NCBI RefSeq assembly: GCF_014168815.1
Contig: NZ_AP021972.1
Coordinates: forward strand, 4,526,001 to 4,590,000
Origin: Klebsiella sp. WP3-W18-ESBL-02
GTDB taxonomy: Bacteria > Pseudomonadota > Gammaproteobacteria > Enterobacterales > Enterobacteriaceae
DNA: 64,000 nt
Reading direction: 5' to 3'
Part shown: positions 1-8,517 of the stretch, one piece after another
Layout of the letters: each line of letters starts with the position of its first letter
Position numbering within the stretch: position 1 is the stretch's first letter
Made by a program: the position numbers and the translations under genes
The notes under the pieces: model-generated
Told to the model about the DNA's origin: nothing
What the model saw: only the letters and a program-made list of their open reading frames with translations
Databases searched by the model: none

Positions 1-140
1 CCAAGTTCCTGCACCCGGAAATTATTACCGTCGATCCCGGCTACGCCGAGGCTGGACGCCGCGCCGCAGAGCAGCTGGTTACCCTGATCGGCGGGCGCAG
101 CGAGCCGAAACAGATAGTGATCCCCGCCGTTCTCGCCTAA
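1..140 (+). CDS. treR: Trehalose operon repressor TreR, C-terminal end (partial)
   Basis: The window opens inside a reading frame that ends with TAA at 138-140. The 45 visible codons include ITVDPGYAEAGRRAAEQL, typical of the last part of the ligand-binding domain of LacI-family regulators. TreR senses trehalose-6-phosphate and represses treBC. The identity rests mainly on position: treB and treC follow, with a TreR-type operator between, as in E. coli. The DNA-binding domain lies outside the window. Confidence 0.85.
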   Translation, partial: KFLHPEIITVDPGYAEAGRRAAEQLVTLIGGRSEPKQIVIPAVLA

Positions 141-158
141 GCGTAATGTCAGCTTTAG

Positions 159-174
159 TGTGATCGTTGCAACG
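159..174 (+). promoter_or_regulatory. Candidate CRP site upstream of treB
   Basis: TGTGA at 159-163 is followed after six bases by CAACG, so there is one strong and one weak CRP half-site. treBC of E. coli is under catabolite control. The site lies just upstream of the TreR operator. Only the left half is convincing. Confidence 0.45.
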
Positions 175-178
175 TTTC

Positions 179-190
179 GGGAACGTTCCC
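179..190. promoter_or_regulatory. TreR operator
   Basis: The perfect 12-bp palindrome GGGAACGTTCCC lies between treR and treB. It has the form known for the TreR operator of the E. coli treB promoter. It should repress treBC until trehalose-6-phosphate accumulates. Confidence 0.85.
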
Positions 191-334
191 ATTCTCCATA
201 AACGATAAACCCGCTACGCTTATATTCAGCGTATTACTCACGATTCATATCCTGAGCCCGTCCGATCGCCAGCGTAACGGCAGTCTGCATTGACGGCTAT
301 CGGGGAGATCTTATCTCTGTTTGAAGGCCCTATC

Positions 335-1756
335 ATGAGCAAAAAAATAGACCAAAAGAACATCGATAAACTTATCGAACTGGTCGGCGGACGCGACAAT
401 ATCGCGACCGTCAGCCACTGCATCACACGCCTGCGCTTTGTGCTGAACGACCCGGCCAAAGCCTCCCCGAAAGCCATTGAAGAATTGCCGATGGTGAAGG
501 GCTGCTTTACCAACGCAGGGCAGTTCCAGGTCGTTATCGGTACCGAAGTAGGCGACTACTATCAAGCTTTACTGGCGACCACCGGGCAAAAAGAGGCGGA
601 TAAAGAACAGGCCAAGCTGGCAGCACGCCAGAATATGAAATGGCACGAGCAGTTAATTTCCCACTTTGCGGAAATCTTCTTCCCGCTGCTGCCAGCGCTG
701 ATCAGCGGGGGTCTGATCTTAGGCTTCCGCAACGTCATCGGCGACCTGCCGATGAGCAACGGCCAGACGCTGGCGCAGATGCATCCGTCGCTGCAAACCA
801 TTTATGACTTCTTATGGCTGATTGGCGAAGCCATCTTCTTCTACCTGCCGGTAGGCATCTGCTGGTCGGCGGTGAAGAAAATGGGCGGTACGCCGATTCT
901 CGGCATCGTGCTGGGCGTCACCCTGGTGTCACCGCAGCTGATGAACGCCTACATGCTAGGCCAGCAGGTACCGGAAGTGTGGAACTTCGGCCTGTTTACC
1001 ATTGCCAAAGTCGGCTACCAGGCTCAGGTCATCCCGGCGCTGCTGGCAGGCCTGACGCTCGGCTTTATTGAGACGCGCCTGAAACGCATCGTGCCTGACT
1101 ACCTGTACCTGGTGATCGTACCGGTGTGTTCCATCATTCTCGCCGTATTCCTTGCTCACGCCATCATCGGCCCGTTCGGCCGCTGGATTGGCGACGGCGT
1201 GGCCTTTGCCGTTCGTCACCTGATGACCGGCAGCTTCGCGCCAATTGGCGCCGCGCTGTTTGGCTTCCTGTATGCGCCGCTGGTGATTACCGGCGTGCAT
1301 CAGACTACGCTGGCGATTGATATGCAGATGATCCAGAGCATGGGCGGCACCCCGGTATGGCCGATGATTGCCCTGTCTAACATCGCACAGGCTTCTGCGG
1401 TTGTCGGCATCATCATTTGCAGCCGTAAGGCGAATGAACGTGAGATCTCCGTCCCGGCGGCCATTTCCGCCTACCTTGGCGTCACCGAACCGGCGATGTA
1501 CGGGATCAACCTGAAGTATCGCTTCCCGATGCTCTGCGCCATGATTGGCTCCGGCATCGCCGGCCTGCTGTGCGGCCTGTATGGCGTGATGGCGAACGGT
1601 ATCGGCGTCGGCGGCCTGCCGGGCATTCTGTCCATTAAACCGGCCTTCTGGGGCATCTACAGCCTTGCGATGATTATCGCCGTCGTGGTGCCCATCCTTC
1701 TGACCATGGCGGTGTACAAACGCAAGCTGCGTCAGGGCACGCTGCCGGTCGCGTAA
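335..1756 (+). CDS. treB: PTS trehalose transporter subunit IIBC
   Basis: This 473-aa inner-membrane permease takes up trehalose and delivers it as trehalose-6-phosphate. It needs the shared glucose EIIA (Crr) because no IIA domain is present. The EIIB domain is at the N-terminus, with the phosphorylated cysteine at residue 29 in VSHCITRLRF. A hydrophobic EIIC domain follows from about residue 105. I chose the ATG at 335 (MSKKID) rather than the in-frame upstream ATG at 290 because it gives the E. coli TreB length. treC follows 57 bases after the stop. Confidence 0.97.
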   Translation: MSKKIDQKNIDKLIELVGGRDNIATVSHCITRLRFVLNDPAKASPKAIEELPMVKGCFTNAGQFQVVIGTEVGDYYQALLATTGQKEADKEQAKLAARQNMKWHEQLISHFAEIFFPLLPALISGGLILGFRNVIGDLPMSNGQTLAQMHPSLQTIYDFLWLIGEAIFFYLPVGICWSAVKKMGGTPILGIVLGVTLVSPQLMNAYMLGQQVPEVWNFGLFTIAKVGYQAQVIPALLAGLTLGFIETRLKRIVPDYLYLVIVPVCSIILAVFLAHAIIGPFGRWIGDGVAFAVRHLMTGSFAPIGAALFGFLYAPLVITGVHQTTLAIDMQMIQSMGGTPVWPMIALSNIAQASAVVGIIICSRKANEREISVPAAISAYLGVTEPAMYGINLKYRFPMLCAMIGSGIAGLLCGLYGVMANGIGVGGLPGILSIKPAFWGIYSLAMIIAVVVPILLTMAVYKRKLRQGTLPVA

Positions 1757-1771
1757 ATCTCAACTCTGTTC

Positions 1772-1789
1772 GGGGCGCAATTGCGCCCC
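1772..1789. other. Perfect palindrome in the treB-treC gap
   Basis: GGGGCGCAATTGCGCCCC is an 18-bp perfect palindrome in the short treB-treC spacer, with no T-tract after it. In RNA it would form a GC-rich hairpin. It may stabilise the upstream message or set the treB/treC expression ratio. The role is inferred. Confidence 0.5.
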
Positions 1790-1813
1790 TTCGCCTTCTT
1801 AAAGGACAATCCC

Positions 1814-3469
1814 ATGAATACACTTCCCCACTGGTGGCAAAACGGCGTTATCTACCAGATTTACCCGAAGAGCTTTCAGGACACCACCGGCCGCGGCACG
1901 GGAGATCTGCGCGGTGTGACGTCTCGTCTCGACTACCTGCAAAAACTCGGCATCGACGCCATCTGGCTGACCCCGTTCTACGTCTCACCGCAGGTCGACA
2001 ACGGTTATGACGTCGCCAACTATACGGCGATCGATCCGTCTTACGGTACGCTCGACGACTTCGATCAACTGGTTGCCGAGGCGCACCAGCGCGGTATCCG
2101 CATCGTGCTCGACATGGTGTTGAATCACACCTCAACGCATCACGCATGGTTCAAAGAATCGCGTAAAAAAGAGAGCCCTTACCGCTCGTTTTACATCTGG
2201 CGCGACGGTACGCCGGACACGCCGCCGAACAACTGGCGTTCCAAGTTTGGCGGTAACGCCTGGCAGTGGGACGCCGAGAGCGGCCAGTACTATCTGCACC
2301 TGTTCGCCACCGAGCAGGCGGACCTCAACTGGGAAAACGACGCGGTGCGCGCCGAGCTGAAAAAGGTCTGCGAGTTCTGGGCCGATCGCGGCGTCGACGG
2401 CCTGCGTCTCGACGTCGTCAACCTGATCTCCAAGGATCAATCCTTCCCGGACGACCATCAGGGTGACGGCCGCCGCTTCTATACCGATGGCCCACGCGCC
2501 CATGAATTCCTCCAGGAGTTCAGCCGCGACGTCTTTACCCCGCGCCAGCTGATGACCGTCGGCGAGATGTCCTCAACCTCTCTGGAAAATTGTCAGCAGT
2601 ACGCCTCGCTCGACGGTAAAGAGCTGTCGATGACGTTCAATTTCCACCACCTCAAGGTCGACTACCCGGGCGGCGAGAAGTGGACGCTGGCGCGCCCGGA
2701 CTACGTCGCGCTGAAAACCCTGTTCAGCCACTGGCAGCAGGGAATGCACAACCGGGCGTGGAACGCGCTGTTCTGGTGTAACCACGACCAGCCGCGCATC
2801 GTCTCGCGCTTTGGCGATGAAGGCGAGCACCGCGTCACCGCCGCCAAAATGCTCGCGATGGTGCTACACGGCATGCAGGGCACGCCGTATATCTATCAGG
2901 GCGAAGAGATTGGCATGACCAACCCGCATTTCGCTACGATTGAGCAGTATCGCGACGTAGAAAGCCACAATATGTACGCCGAGCGGCTGGCAGAGGGGCA
3001 ACGCGCCGATGAGCTGCTGGCGATCCTGGCCAGCAAATCACGCGACAACAGCCGCACGCCGATGCAGTGGGATGCCAGCACCAACGCCGGCTTTACCCGC
3101 GGCGAACCGTGGATTGGCGTCTGCGATAATTACGCCGACATCAACGTTGAGCGCGCGCTGGCCGATCCGCATTCGGTGTTCTATGCCTACCAGCAGCTGA
3201 TTGCGCTACGCAAGTCGCAGCCGGTGCTGACCTGGGGTGACTATCAGGATCTGCTGCCAGAACATCCTTCTCTGTGGTGCTACCGCCGTCAGTGGCAAGG
3301 GCAAACGCTGCTGGTGCTTGCCAACCTCAGCGGTGAGCACCAGACGTGGCAGCCAACGGAAGACCTTGCCGATGCGCGCGTGCTGATGAGCAACTACGAC
3401 GATGCCGCAGCCTCCCCTACCGCCATCACCCTGCGTCCGTTTGAAGCTATCTGGTGGCTTCAGGGCTAA
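1814..3469 (+). CDS. treC: Trehalose-6-phosphate hydrolase
   Basis: This 551-aa cytoplasmic GH13 alpha-glucosidase splits trehalose-6-phosphate into glucose and glucose-6-phosphate. The catalytic triad is visible: nucleophile D200 in GLRLDVV, acid/base E251 in VGEMSS and D325 in CNHDQPR. The N-terminal (beta/alpha)8 barrel begins at WWQNGVIYQIYPKSF. The ATG at 1814 follows AAAGGA and gives the E. coli length. It forms an operon with treB. Confidence 0.97.
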   Translation: MNTLPHWWQNGVIYQIYPKSFQDTTGRGTGDLRGVTSRLDYLQKLGIDAIWLTPFYVSPQVDNGYDVANYTAIDPSYGTLDDFDQLVAEAHQRGIRIVLDMVLNHTSTHHAWFKESRKKESPYRSFYIWRDGTPDTPPNNWRSKFGGNAWQWDAESGQYYLHLFATEQADLNWENDAVRAELKKVCEFWADRGVDGLRLDVVNLISKDQSFPDDHQGDGRRFYTDGPRAHEFLQEFSRDVFTPRQLMTVGEMSSTSLENCQQYASLDGKELSMTFNFHHLKVDYPGGEKWTLARPDYVALKTLFSHWQQGMHNRAWNALFWCNHDQPRIVSRFGDEGEHRVTAAKMLAMVLHGMQGTPYIYQGEEIGMTNPHFATIEQYRDVESHNMYAERLAEGQRADELLAILASKSRDNSRTPMQWDASTNAGFTRGEPWIGVCDNYADINVERALADPHSVFYAYQQLIALRKSQPVLTWGDYQDLLPEHPSLWCYRRQWQGQTLLVLANLSGEHQTWQPTEDLADARVLMSNYDDAAASPTAITLRPFEAIWWLQG

Positions 3470-3477
3470 GCATCCTG

Positions 3478-3500
3478 CCCGGTAGCGCTGTGCTGCCGGG
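3478..3500. repeat. REP-like hairpin after treC
   Basis: CCCGGTAGC and GCTGCCGGG flank a 5-base loop, giving a 9-bp stem with one G-T pair. There is no T-tract, so it is a REP-like 3' hairpin rather than a clear intrinsic terminator. Confidence 0.5.
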
Positions 3501-3635
3501 CCTGCCTGCATCTCGCTGTTTCCACGCCCTTTTCTGGACATTTATTGCGCAATAAAATTTACATAATCCATAACGCCTGCCATATGTACTCTCGCATTTT
3601 TACTTTGTCCTGAATCAATAAAAGCGCAAACAAGT

Positions 3636-3649
3636 TTGATGCAAATCAC
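3636..3649. promoter_or_regulatory. FNR box upstream of nrdD
   Basis: TTGAT-GCAA-ATCAC matches the FNR consensus TTGAT-N4-ATCAA at all but the last base. nrdDG is anaerobically induced by FNR in E. coli, and the position in the nrdD upstream region fits. Confidence 0.7.
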
Positions 3650-3692
3650 TACATATAGAACTTAAAATGCACCCCGGCCCAACATATGGTGT
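3646..3692. promoter_or_regulatory. Tandem NrdR boxes upstream of nrdD
   Basis: Two 16-bp sites at 3646-3661 (core CTACATATAG) and 3677-3692 (core ACATATGGTGT) resemble the NrdR consensus acaCwAtATaTwGtgt. Their starts are 31 bp apart, three helical turns, the spacing usual for NrdR box pairs. The first overlaps the FNR box. The remainder of the 384-base treC-nrdD gap shows no gene. Confidence 0.65.
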
Positions 3693-3853
3693 TTATCGAC
3701 TATTATTGCCACAATGAGAATTACCAAAAAATAGCCGGTATGTGGATAACCTGGGCCGCGAGTGGGGGAAAGTATTGGTTAATAGCACCATTACGCCATT
3801 CACCGTTTTCCCACTTCTGTGGATAACCAGTTCTTATAAATAATGGAGTGATC

Positions 3854-5992
3854 ATGACACCGCATGTGATGAAACGAGATGGCTGTAAAGTGCCGTTCAA
3901 ATCAGAGCGCATCAAAGAAGCAATTCTGCGTGCAGCTAAAGCAGCGGGAGTCGATGACGCAGATTATTGCGCCACCGTCGCAGCAATCGTAAGCCAACAA
4001 ATGCAGGGCCAGGCGCAGGTTGATATCAACGAAATCCAGACCGCCGTTGAGAACCAGCTGATGTCCGGGCCGTACAAACAGCTGGCTCGTTCCTATATCG
4101 AATACCGCCACGACCGCGATAGCCAGCGCGAGAAGCGCGGCCGCCTGAACCAGGAAATTCGTGGTCTGGTCGAGCAGACCAACTCGGCGCTGCTCAACGA
4201 AAACGCCAACAAAGACAGTAAAGTCATCCCGACCCAGCGCGATCTGCTGGCCGGTATCGTCGCCAAGCACTACGCCCGCCAGCACCTGCTGCCGCATGAC
4301 GTGGTGATGGCGCACGAGCGCGGCGTGATTCACTATCACGACCTCGACTACTCGCCGTTCTTCCCGATGTTCAACTGCATGTTGATCGATCTGAAAGGCA
4401 TGCTGACGCTGGGCTTCAAAATGGGTAACGCGGAAATCGAGCCGCCGAAATCCATCTCGACCGCTACGGCGGTTACCGCACAAATCATCGCGCAGGTTGC
4501 CAGCCACATTTACGGCGGTACCACCATTAACCGTATTGATGAAGTGCTGGCGCCGTTCGTGACCGAAAGCTTCAACAAACACCGCAAAATTGCCGACGAA
4601 TGGCAGATTCCAAACGCCGAAGAGTATGCGCGTACCCGCACCGAGAAAGAGTGCTACGACGCCTTCCAGTCGCTGGAGTATGAAGTTAACACGCTGCATA
4701 CCGCCAACGGCCAGACGCCGTTCGTGACTTTCGGTTTCGGCCTCGGCACCAGTTGGGAATCGCGCCTGATTCAGCAGTCCATTCTGCGTAACCGCATCGC
4801 GGGCCTCGGCAAAAATCGCAAAACTGCGGTGTTCCCGAAGCTGGTCTTCGCGATCCGCGACGGCCTGAACCACAAGCCTGGCGATGCCAACTACGACATT
4901 AAACAGCTGGCGCTGGAGTGCGCAAGCAAGCGCATGTACCCGGATATTCTCAACTACGATCAGGTGGTTAAAGTCACCGGTTCGTTTAAAACCCCGATGG
5001 GCTGCCGCAGCTTCCTCGGCGTGTGGGAAAACGAGAACGGCGAACAGGTACACGACGGGCGTAACAACCTGGGCGTGATCAGCCTGAACCTACCGCGCAT
5101 CGCGCTGGAAGCCAAAGGTGACGAAGCGGCATTCTGGGCGCTGCTGGACGAGCGCCTGGTGCTGGCGCGTAAAGCGCTGATGACCCGCATTGCGCGTCTG
5201 GAAGGGGTGAAAGCCCGCGTGGCGCCAATCCTGTACATGGAAGGGGCGTGCGGCGTGCGCCTGAAAGCCGACGACGACGTATCCGAAATCTTCAAAAACG
5301 GCCGCGCATCTATTTCGCTGGGTTATATCGGCATCCACGAAACCATCAACGCGCTGTTCGGCAATCAGCATATGTACGACAGCGAAATGCTGCGTGAGAA
5401 AGGCGTGGCGATTGTTCAGCGTCTGCGCGATGCAGTTGACCAGTGGAAAGACGAAACCGGCTACGGCTTCAGCCTGTACAGCACGCCGAGCGAAAACCTC
5501 TGCGACCGCTTCTGCCGTCTCGACACCGCAGAATTTGGCGTGGTGGAAGGCGTGACGGATAAAGGCTACTACACCAACAGCTTCCACCTCGACGTGGAGA
5601 AAAAGGTTAACCCGTACGACAAGATCGACTTCGAAGCACCGTACCCACCGCTGGCCAACGGCGGCTTCATTTGCTACGGCGAGTACCCGAACATCCAGCA
5701 CAACCTGAAGGCGCTGGAAGACGTGTGGGATTACAGCTATCAGCACGTGCCGTACTACGGCACCAACACGCCGATCGACGAATGCTACGAGTGCGGCTTT
5801 ACCGGTGAGTTCGAGTGCACCAGCAAAGGCTTCACCTGCCCGAAATGCGGTAACCACGACGCCGCCCGCGTCTCCGTTACCCGCCGCGTGTGCGGTTACC
5901 TCGGCAGCCCGGACGCGCGTCCGTTCAACGCCGGTAAGCAGGAAGAAGTTAAGCGCCGCGTTAAGCACCTAGGTAACGGGCAGCTCGGTTAA
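3854..5992 (+). CDS. nrdD: Anaerobic ribonucleoside-triphosphate reductase
   Basis: This class III reductase of 712 aa converts NTPs to dNTPs without oxygen, using formate. An ATP-cone lies in the first 90 residues (GCKVPFKSERIKEAI). The glycyl radical site is G681 in RVCGYLGSP. A zinc site of CxxC pairs (ECYECG and CPKCG) precedes it. The ATG at 3854 is preferred over a GTG two codons upstream because it gives the family length. nrdG follows after a palindromic repeat. Confidence 0.98.
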   Translation: MTPHVMKRDGCKVPFKSERIKEAILRAAKAAGVDDADYCATVAAIVSQQMQGQAQVDINEIQTAVENQLMSGPYKQLARSYIEYRHDRDSQREKRGRLNQEIRGLVEQTNSALLNENANKDSKVIPTQRDLLAGIVAKHYARQHLLPHDVVMAHERGVIHYHDLDYSPFFPMFNCMLIDLKGMLTLGFKMGNAEIEPPKSISTATAVTAQIIAQVASHIYGGTTINRIDEVLAPFVTESFNKHRKIADEWQIPNAEEYARTRTEKECYDAFQSLEYEVNTLHTANGQTPFVTFGFGLGTSWESRLIQQSILRNRIAGLGKNRKTAVFPKLVFAIRDGLNHKPGDANYDIKQLALECASKRMYPDILNYDQVVKVTGSFKTPMGCRSFLGVWENENGEQVHDGRNNLGVISLNLPRIALEAKGDEAAFWALLDERLVLARKALMTRIARLEGVKARVAPILYMEGACGVRLKADDDVSEIFKNGRASISLGYIGIHETINALFGNQHMYDSEMLREKGVAIVQRLRDAVDQWKDETGYGFSLYSTPSENLCDRFCRLDTAEFGVVEGVTDKGYYTNSFHLDVEKKVNPYDKIDFEAPYPPLANGGFICYGEYPNIQHNLKALEDVWDYSYQHVPYYGTNTPIDECYECGFTGEFECTSKGFTCPKCGNHDAARVSVTRRVCGYLGSPDARPFNAGKQEEVKRRVKHLGNGQLG

Positions 5993-6006
5993 GGCCGAGC
6001 GGTTAT

Positions 6007-6044
6007 CCCCTCACCCTAACCCTCTCCCCACAGGGGAGAGGGGA
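6007..6044. repeat. CCCTCTCCCC/GGGGAGAGG palindromic repeat
   Basis: An imperfect inverted repeat between nrdD and nrdG. It belongs to a family found again at 9701, 9789, 25369, 25480 and 39945. It is an intergenic REP-like palindrome with no coding capacity. Confidence 0.7.
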
Positions 6045-6099
6045 CCGTTTTACCGCTCGCTGTACGGCCGTATGCTGGCCGAAAATCTGGAACGCGAAA

Positions 6100-6564
6100 A
6101 TGAACTTCCATCAATATTACCCGGTTGATATCGTCAACGGCCCCGGCACGCGCTGCACGCTGTTTGTTTCCGGCTGCGTGCACGAATGCCCCGGCTGCTA
6201 CAACAAGAGCACCTGGCGGGTGAACTCCGGCCAGCCGTTTACGACCGAAATGGCCGACCGCATTATCGCCGACCTCAACGACACCCGCGTCAAGCGTCAG
6301 GGGATTTCGCTCTCCGGCGGCGACCCGCTGCATCCGCAGAACGTGCCGGAAATTCTCCAGCTGGTTCAGCGCATCCGCGCCGAATGCCCCGGCAAAGATA
6401 TCTGGGTCTGGACCGGCTATAAGATTGACGAACTCGATGCCGCACAGAGGGAGGTCGTCGACCTTATCAACGTGCTGGTTGACGGTAAGTTTGTGCAGGA
6501 TTTAAAAGACCCGTCGCTGATCTGGCGCGGCAGCAGTAATCAGGTGGTGCACCACCTGCGCTAA
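6100..6564 (+). CDS. nrdG: Anaerobic ribonucleotide reductase-activating protein
   Basis: This 154-aa radical-SAM activase puts the glycyl radical on NrdD. The iron-sulfur motif C26-x3-C30-x2-C33 (CVHECPGC) and the SAM-binding GGDP segment (SLSGGDPL) are present. Length equals the E. coli protein. It probably shares the nrdD transcript. Confidence 0.97.
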   Translation: MNFHQYYPVDIVNGPGTRCTLFVSGCVHECPGCYNKSTWRVNSGQPFTTEMADRIIADLNDTRVKRQGISLSGGDPLHPQNVPEILQLVQRIRAECPGKDIWVWTGYKIDELDAAQREVVDLINVLVDGKFVQDLKDPSLIWRGSSNQVVHHLR

Positions 6565-6581
6565 GCGCTTTCGTCAGCCGT

Positions 6582-8495
6582 TTAAAACCGGCTGACGCAC
6601 TCCATCGCCACCGTTTTAAACTCATCAAAACTGCGGGTGGCCGACAGCCGGGCCATGGCGCGCTCGCGCAGGAAGGTGACGAAAATATCGTAAATCGCCA
6701 TCGCCTCTTCATACTCGCTTTTACTGATCGCCAGCAGGAAAATAATGTGGGCGGTTTCATCGCCCCAGGCAATACCGTCAGGCGCAATGACGGTGTAGAC
6801 CACGGTCTTTTTCGCGAGCAGACCCAGCGCGTGCGGTAACGCAATGCCGTCGCCAAGCATCGTGCTGACTATCGCTTCACGCTCCACCACCGAGTCATAA
6901 AACTCCGCATCAACAAATCCTTCCTGCTGCAGCTGCTGACACAGCTCGGCAAACAGGCTTTGCTGGTCGAGCGGCCCGTCGATGACCCGGAAATGCGCGG
7001 CGTCAAAGTACTTATTCAGCATAAACGGACGCGTCCGATCCACCAGCACCAGCTTGCCAATTTGTTCCAGCTGATAGTCGGTTGGGAACGGGGCAATCGT
7101 CACAATCGGTTTGTCTTTTTCACTGATACGCACCGTCGAGATGACAAAGTCTTCGGCGATGGTCTCCCGCTGTTCGTAATCGCGCTGGGAGAGCGTGGCA
7201 GCAATTTCCACCTGCGGGTATTTGCGCTGCAAAATAGCCTCGATCATACGCGCCATCGCATTACCCGCATCACATACCAGCAGCACCTTTGGCTGGCGCT
7301 GATAGCCAATGTTGTAATGGCGCTCAAGCCCTACGCCGATGTGCAGCACCAGAAAACCGATTTCGTTTTCGCTGATGGTATACGGCGTATATTTTCCCCA
7401 GCTCGATACCGCCGCCAGCGTCATATCCCACGCCATCGGATAGTGCTGCTTAATATTATCGAGCAGCGGATTGGGGATCATTATCTGATAGCGCACGCGG
7501 GTGATCATCGTCTTGATATGGGTGAGCAGGTCAGCGTGCAGTTGGGCATCGTCCAGCAGGTTGTAGTTATACTGCTGGTTAATGTAGCGCAGGATGTAAT
7601 TCACCAGCGCTTCGTCGTCGTCCGCGCTGATGGTTTCCGGGTCGACGTCCTGCACCTGGCGAGCGGCAAGATGCACGCAGAGCCAGGCTTCTTCCGCCGA
7701 CGAAAAGGGCTTTCCCGCCAGCTGCTGCAGGGCGAGGGCAACCTCATGGGCAGCATCGCGCACGTTCTGCGCGACCTCTTCCGCGCTGAAATCCGCCAAC
7801 GGAAAACCTTCACTCACCCGACGTACCGCCACGGCGCCGTACAGACAGATAAAGCGCTCGCCTTCATCGGTTACGCGAACATGATGGCGAGGTAATACCT
7901 CCTGCAGCACGCCTTCCAGCAGCGTGGGAACGCTCGCATCAAATACGCCTTCGTGAACCACCGGGTTTAACGCCCCTTGCTGGCTCAGCTCCCACAGTAA
8001 ATCGGTCAGGCAGGCACGAATCGACACTTCGCTACCGAACAGCTTCATCCCATGGCGCGGGCGCGTCTCCAGCGTAAGCTGATAACGCGCGAGGCGCTCA
8101 CGAACGTCGACCATGTCATTTTGTAGCGTGGCCCGGCTGACGAACCACTCATCGGCCAGGTCTTCCAGCTTAATGGAGAACGCTGAGGTCAAAAAGCGTA
8201 CCAGCAGAAAATGCACGCGATCCTGGACGGTGCGGGGTATATGCAGCTGCGGCTTAGGCGCCGATGCTTCCAGCGCCTGATAGCGCGAAGGGTCGTCAAT
8301 TTTCAGCTGATAACCGCTGCCGCGCGCGAGAACGAACTGTGCGCCGTACTGATGCAAAAGCGCGTTGAGCGCCGTAATATCGGCGCGCACGGTGCGGGTT
8401 GAAACCGACAGCCGCTGCGCCAGTTCGTCCTGGGGCAGCGTTTCGTTTTGCAGCAGAGTGAAGAGTTGCGCTAAACGTTGATTGGGAAATCGCAT
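6582..8495 (-). CDS. BglG/MtlR-family PTS-controlled transcriptional regulator
   Basis: A 637-aa multidomain regulator. Residues 1-75 form an HTH (PQDELAQRLSVSTRTVRADI). Two PRD domains span roughly 170-390 with conserved histidines such as CVHLAARQ. An EIIB-like segment (LVCDAGNAMARMI, with a cysteine) follows, then a C-terminal EIIA type-2 domain (GIALPHAL). The layout matches MtlR/LicR activators, whose activity is set by PTS phosphorylation. It is the last gene of the minus-strand cluster, 22 bases after the lactonase, with AAGGAA before the ATG. It probably controls that cluster. Confidence 0.8.
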   Translation of the reverse strand: MRFPNQRLAQLFTLLQNETLPQDELAQRLSVSTRTVRADITALNALLHQYGAQFVLARGSGYQLKIDDPSRYQALEASAPKPQLHIPRTVQDRVHFLLVRFLTSAFSIKLEDLADEWFVSRATLQNDMVDVRERLARYQLTLETRPRHGMKLFGSEVSIRACLTDLLWELSQQGALNPVVHEGVFDASVPTLLEGVLQEVLPRHHVRVTDEGERFICLYGAVAVRRVSEGFPLADFSAEEVAQNVRDAAHEVALALQQLAGKPFSSAEEAWLCVHLAARQVQDVDPETISADDDEALVNYILRYINQQYNYNLLDDAQLHADLLTHIKTMITRVRYQIMIPNPLLDNIKQHYPMAWDMTLAAVSSWGKYTPYTISENEIGFLVLHIGVGLERHYNIGYQRQPKVLLVCDAGNAMARMIEAILQRKYPQVEIAATLSQRDYEQRETIAEDFVISTVRISEKDKPIVTIAPFPTDYQLEQIGKLVLVDRTRPFMLNKYFDAAHFRVIDGPLDQQSLFAELCQQLQQEGFVDAEFYDSVVEREAIVSTMLGDGIALPHALGLLAKKTVVYTVIAPDGIAWGDETAHIIFLLAISKSEYEEAMAIYDIFVTFLRERAMARLSATRSFDEFKTVAMECVSRF

Positions 8496-8517
8496 GTCGG
8501 TTCCTTGATGTTATGGC

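Noticed and set aside
3902..5968. Large minus-strand ORFs (383 and 292 aa) opposite nrdD
   Set aside because: Mirror frames of a highly biased coding sequence; composition is typical of antisense shadows and nrdD is certain.
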